A DNA stretch of 64,000 nt, from positions 15,938,545-16,002,544 of the forward strand of contig NC_088790.1 of the NCBI RefSeq assembly GCF_949628265.1, written 5' to 3'. Each line of letters opens with the position of its first letter. The first letter of the stretch is position 1. Below, one piece after another: positions 60,001 through 64,000 of the stretch. The stretch comes from Cloeon dipterum (lineage: Eukaryota; Arthropoda; Insecta; Ephemeroptera; Baetidae). The position numbers and the translations under genes were made by a program. Below the pieces are notes generated by a model, which did not search any database, was not told the origin of the DNA, and worked only from the letters and a program-made list of their open reading frames with translations.

Positions 60001-63000
60001 ACTTAAAGACTCAAACCATTTTCACTTTAACGACGTAATATTCACCTTAGCATTTTACATGTATATCTGCAAAAATGTGAAATGTGTGATCTGCACAAAA
60101 GGCTACCCCAGTAGTAAAATATCATTTCCGATTCATTCTACTTTTTAATTTCGACTGGTAGTAGCCATAGCAAAATTATTGAGTAAAAGTTTAATATTTT
60201 AGGAATTAATTTAGATATTTGGCGTTAAAATTTTCGGAAAACTTTAAAATCAATTTAAATTTAAATATTTGTTCAATCGTGATGATTTTTGTTATAAAAG
60301 ACTCCCCTTGACGATACAAACTGATTGATGGGTCATTTTTTATTTTTCAAAATTCTTGAAGTTTTTTCCATAGAAGTGACTTTACCTTTAAAGTTAAAGT
60401 TGATATGCATCATAAAAGTTTCCAGATTGTTTTACGGAAATAATGATTTTAATTTGATGAGGTGCTACAAGTCGCTAACTGTTCCCATGCGTAAAAAATC
60501 GAAATATATCAGCATTTTGTTAGGAATTAAAAAAAATGCCCAAACAGAACTAACGTGGGAATTCCCATAAGGCGTCATACTAATGCTTCGTACTTCGTAG
60601 CTTGGAAATGATGCAGGATTGAAAATTTTGATAAGTAATTTTCTTCTAATTTCATGAAATTTTGAGGCAAAAATTGTACGTGCCTGGGTGCTCCTTTGTC
60701 TCAAGTACTCTAAGAGAGGAAAGTGCATTCCTCCCTCCCAAAGCGGCCACTCCACAATCCGAACATTATTTCAACACATTATAGAGCGAAAGCTAAAGTC
60801 TCCAACGAAACAACATTGTATTAGACCGATATGACTGTCTGTCAAAGGGGAGACTAGCCCAATTGTGACAATATGTGCACTGCACGCGGATAATGCCAAA
60901 TAATTCACCGTTTGAAAGCAGGATGTCGATTTGGGCGCGCAGGTCACTGGCGTCGGTTCAAAAATAAATATAGAACCATTCAAGAGTAAAAATAAACTCA
61001 TCATTGTTGCTCGGAATCGTTTAATGTACACGAGCTGAAAAATATTTGTCCGTGACTTTTTTTTAAATTAAATTGGCCTTTAAAATGAGTAGTTAGTTCT
61101 TATTGTAGGCAATTTTATATTCGCCTCGAGATTGCAAATTTGCGATTCAAATTTCCGCCCATGTTTTCTTCAGAACAAGACTGTAATCGCATCTCAATAA
61201 TATTGGAGTATATAAGTGCTCTTGAGAGATGCTGGGTACGCGCCCAGAAAGATCGAACCTGGCAATTATTCTCGCGATAACACGGAATTCGAAGCAATTT
61301 CAGCTCACAGAGCGGAGGTATGATGTCTATCATTAGGATAATAAAAGCTGAGGGTCTTTTGTGCAAGAGACGACCTTGCTGCGCAGGAGAGGGTAACTCG
61401 CCGGGGCAGCAGCTGACCTGCTCGCGATTGGCTTACGTGAAATTGTGCTGTGTTTCGATTCCATGTATCCGTCAGTTAATTTACACAACGCCATCAGAAC
61501 ATGTCACAATGGAATTATTTAAAAGTGTTTACTTGTTAATACTACAATTTGTTATCTCTTTATTAATGATGTAAACCATATAATATATTTTAAATTCAAA
61601 CAGGTACTACATTTACGGTTAAATTTTCCAATTCAGCTGTAAAAATTAACGTATTAATTGTATTACGTCATGAGAATAGAAAACTGGAGCATGTCATAAC
61701 AGAAGTTTACGCCGGGCGTATTTCCTAGGCCGACGGGAGTAACCAATCAGTTGCACTGACATTTTACATATTAAATTTATTTTGACAGTGGCAGTGTGAA
61801 AATATAGTGCATCAAGTACATTTAAGTTGATTGCAAATAAATATATTTGACGTTTGGTTTTGTTTTTAAAATGAAACTTTGAAAATTGGAAGCGCAATAG
61901 AAATATTTGTACCAAATCTAAGGATTACTTTACTGTAAATAAATGTATAATTATAGGCTTAGTCATGTTACTCGAAATGAAATTATAAGTTAATTAGAGA
62001 AACACTAAGCATGAAAACTCTATAGCTCTGGAACATTTAAAACGTCGTTTGTGGGGCGTCTGCGGGAAACTGGTTGGCACGATTCTAGGGAATTTCAGAT
62101 CTTAAACGCTCGTCGTGCGCACGACTAAAAAAAGGAGAAACTGGTTTAAGTTACAATGAGCCTGTAAATATGTGCCATTCGTCATGTTCGCAGCGACAAC
62201 GACCGCTCTCTATAAGGGAGAATCGATTCAAAGAAGTTTCTTTAACTTAATTCATTAGCATTGTGCAATTGTCAAAGGAAATGACAAAGTCCCAGCAGAA
62301 ATTTCTGCCCATTGTGTCGCTAATGAGACTGCAATTTTTATATCTGTCAAAATATTTTCGCACGCGGCAGGTAATTGGGCGTGAAACAAGGTTTTCCGAC
62401 TGTCCTCGCAAGGTCAACAAAAGTCAACTGCTCATTCACGGCTCATGAGGTGGAAAAAGGATTAACTCAAACCTGAACGGAGAGAGACGAGAAAGCGAAG
62501 CGCGTGGAAACAGCCTGCCAGCTCTAATACTGCTAAAGCTGATAAGAAAAACAAAAACTTCAGCGTGATAAAAACAAGCCGCCATTAAGATACGAAGACA
62601 CTTCTTCCCCTCCAACAAACACCTCTGTATAATAATTAGCCATGATGCGGATTCATAAATTAAAACATTCCATTAAATTGAAACTGATATTTTATAGCAC
62701 ATAATTTCAACAAAATTTCTTGTATTCTCACAATGCGTGCGCCGAGAAATCAAAAGCAACCTATTCAGCTAATTGAAAACAAACTAAATCCATTCCTGAC
62801 ATAATAATTACCATTTTAAATCGAAAAATGATTGCTTGAGGATGAGAGAATGAGACTGAATTATGAACGTAAAATTTATAATTATAAAGCTCAATAAATA
62901 TTTTTGCAATGGACGATTAATCGTTTTATGAAAAAACTTAATTATAAAAAATATTCAAAACTGATTTGGTTAAAAAATGCAAATTGTTTGTGCTCGCTCT

Positions 63001-64000
63001 TCAATATACATGGGAGATAATTGAGAAAAATCAACAAACATAAATTTTACTAGATATACTACGATGGTATAACTGTTTTAAAAATTAAACAATAATATAG
63101 GAAAATTCCACTTGAGTTTATCAAATTGTACATGATAAGCTGATAATTAAATTTTATTAAACAGTGTAACAACACACCGGTAATATTACTGATATTAGGA
63201 GAACAAAAGTATTAGAATTTTCTTTGATAAATTACCTTGTTGTAAAGTGTTTATTCAATCAGCATATCAACAGTTTAATATTTATTTTACCAACTATTTG
63301 GCGTGCGTAATAAAAGCGAAACAAGTGTCAAAACAATGTTCTCACACTGCGCGCGTGGAGTGATTGGTGATTTATCTGTTTGAATGCGTGCGAGGCAGGA
63401 GGGCCCCTTGACGAAGAGACAATTAGAGCGTCCGATTGTCAAGGTCGCACAAGGGTGTCAGTCAGACAACTCGGTTTCTGCATTAACCACGGTTAGGCAT
63501 TGCTTTCTGCGGCGCATTTTTCCCGGCATAAAAGTTAAAACCGCAACGCAGTATTGCAATATAGTTAATTGCACTGCTCTAGGTTAGTGTTAAAGGTGAG
63601 TTTGTTTCTCGATGATGTCAATTGAGCTATCAACATTAATTCGCATTGCAACTATGTAGCAGACTAATGCGCAGCGCAAAATTTCAACTAGACGTGCATG
63701 TGTGAATGACGTATGCAATCCGACACTGCAATTTTATTTCCCCGTTTACTGATGATTGCCTAATTGATTGGCTGAACAGAAGGTTGAATTTCCAGTCATA
63801 AAAGGTTGAGTGTTGGCAACATTAAAAAAATGGAAATCAAATTCTAATTCTGGAATTATTAAAGCAGAATTTCATATTTCTTTCCGTACAAAAAACCAAA
63901 TTAAATTTAGAATACAGAATATTGTACCTAATATTTAACCACATAATATAAATATAATACTAAAAACAATTAATCCAGCTGTGGAAATTGTACACCAAAA
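60001..64000. other. Intergenic DNA, possible promoter-like patches
   Basis: AT-rich with GC-richer patches near 61130-61480, 62040-62230, 62380-62540 and 63300-63600. TATATAAG at 61209 and CATAAAAG at 63527 are TATA-like but without strong initiators at the right spacing. No coding exon is recognisable. Confidence 0.5.
63527..63595 (+). promoter_or_regulatory. Tentative promoter and non-coding first exon at right edge
   Basis: CATAAAAG (63527-63534) is followed by CAGTATT near 63549 and, after a short GC-balanced stretch, a good splice donor AAAG|GTGAGT at 63595/63596. Together these could be the 5' UTR exon of a + strand gene lying beyond the window. The TATA-Inr spacing is short, so this is weak. 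Confidence 0.2.

Noticed and set aside
61245-61275. tRNA T-arm-like GGTTCGATC on the minus strand
   Set aside because: The flanking bases do not form a 5-bp T stem, anticodon arm or acceptor stem, so no tRNA can be drawn.

Overview
The window is eukaryotic nuclear DNA, most likely from an insect or close pancrustacean. Multi-exon genes have short introns (about 50-1,300 bp), arthropod-style TATA/TCAGT core promoters and AATAAA poly(A) signals. They include a membrane-type insect trehalase and a FERM-less FRMD4-family cytohesin adaptor like Drosophila Stepping stone. The exact order cannot be fixed from sequence alone. No bacterial, viral or CRISPR-like system is visible.

Layout: bases 1 to about 26,450 hold no coding gene I can support. 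About twenty CpG-rich islands of 0.3-0.9 kb alternate with AT-rich DNA, with simple repeats, two strong hairpins (19.3 and 19.8 kb) and one duplicated ~90-bp non-coding block (13.6 and 16.2 kb). From 26.5 to 55.3 kb lies a compact six-gene cluster: Idh3g (+), a SKAP-like PH adaptor (-), a FRMD4/INAVA-family CUPID adaptor, sstn-like (-), CCDC51/MITOK (+), axonemal dynein intermediate chain DNAI3/WDR63 (+) and trehalase (-). From 55.3 to 64 kb the DNA is again without a recognisable gene.

I rebuilt all six genes exon by exon. Every junction keeps frame and the C-termini are complete: 396, 687, 785, 309, 788 and 627 residues. Gene pairs are arranged convergently (Idh3g/SKAP-like; DNAI3/trehalase), divergently (sstn/CCDC51) and in tandem (sstn then SKAP-like on the minus strand). 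They do not form a pathway: two are mitochondrial (Idh3g, CCDC51), one is ciliary or flagellar, one is a sugar hydrolase at the cell surface, and two are signalling or cytoskeletal adaptors.

The points most worth following are: a perfect palindromic RFX X-box 171 bp upstream of DNAI3; two GC-AG introns plus a frame-neutral 54-nt optional intron in the sstn-like gene; alternative last exons of trehalase that change its membrane tail; a SKAP-like adaptor lacking SH3 but carrying YDxx repeats; and the unexplained island archipelago on the left.
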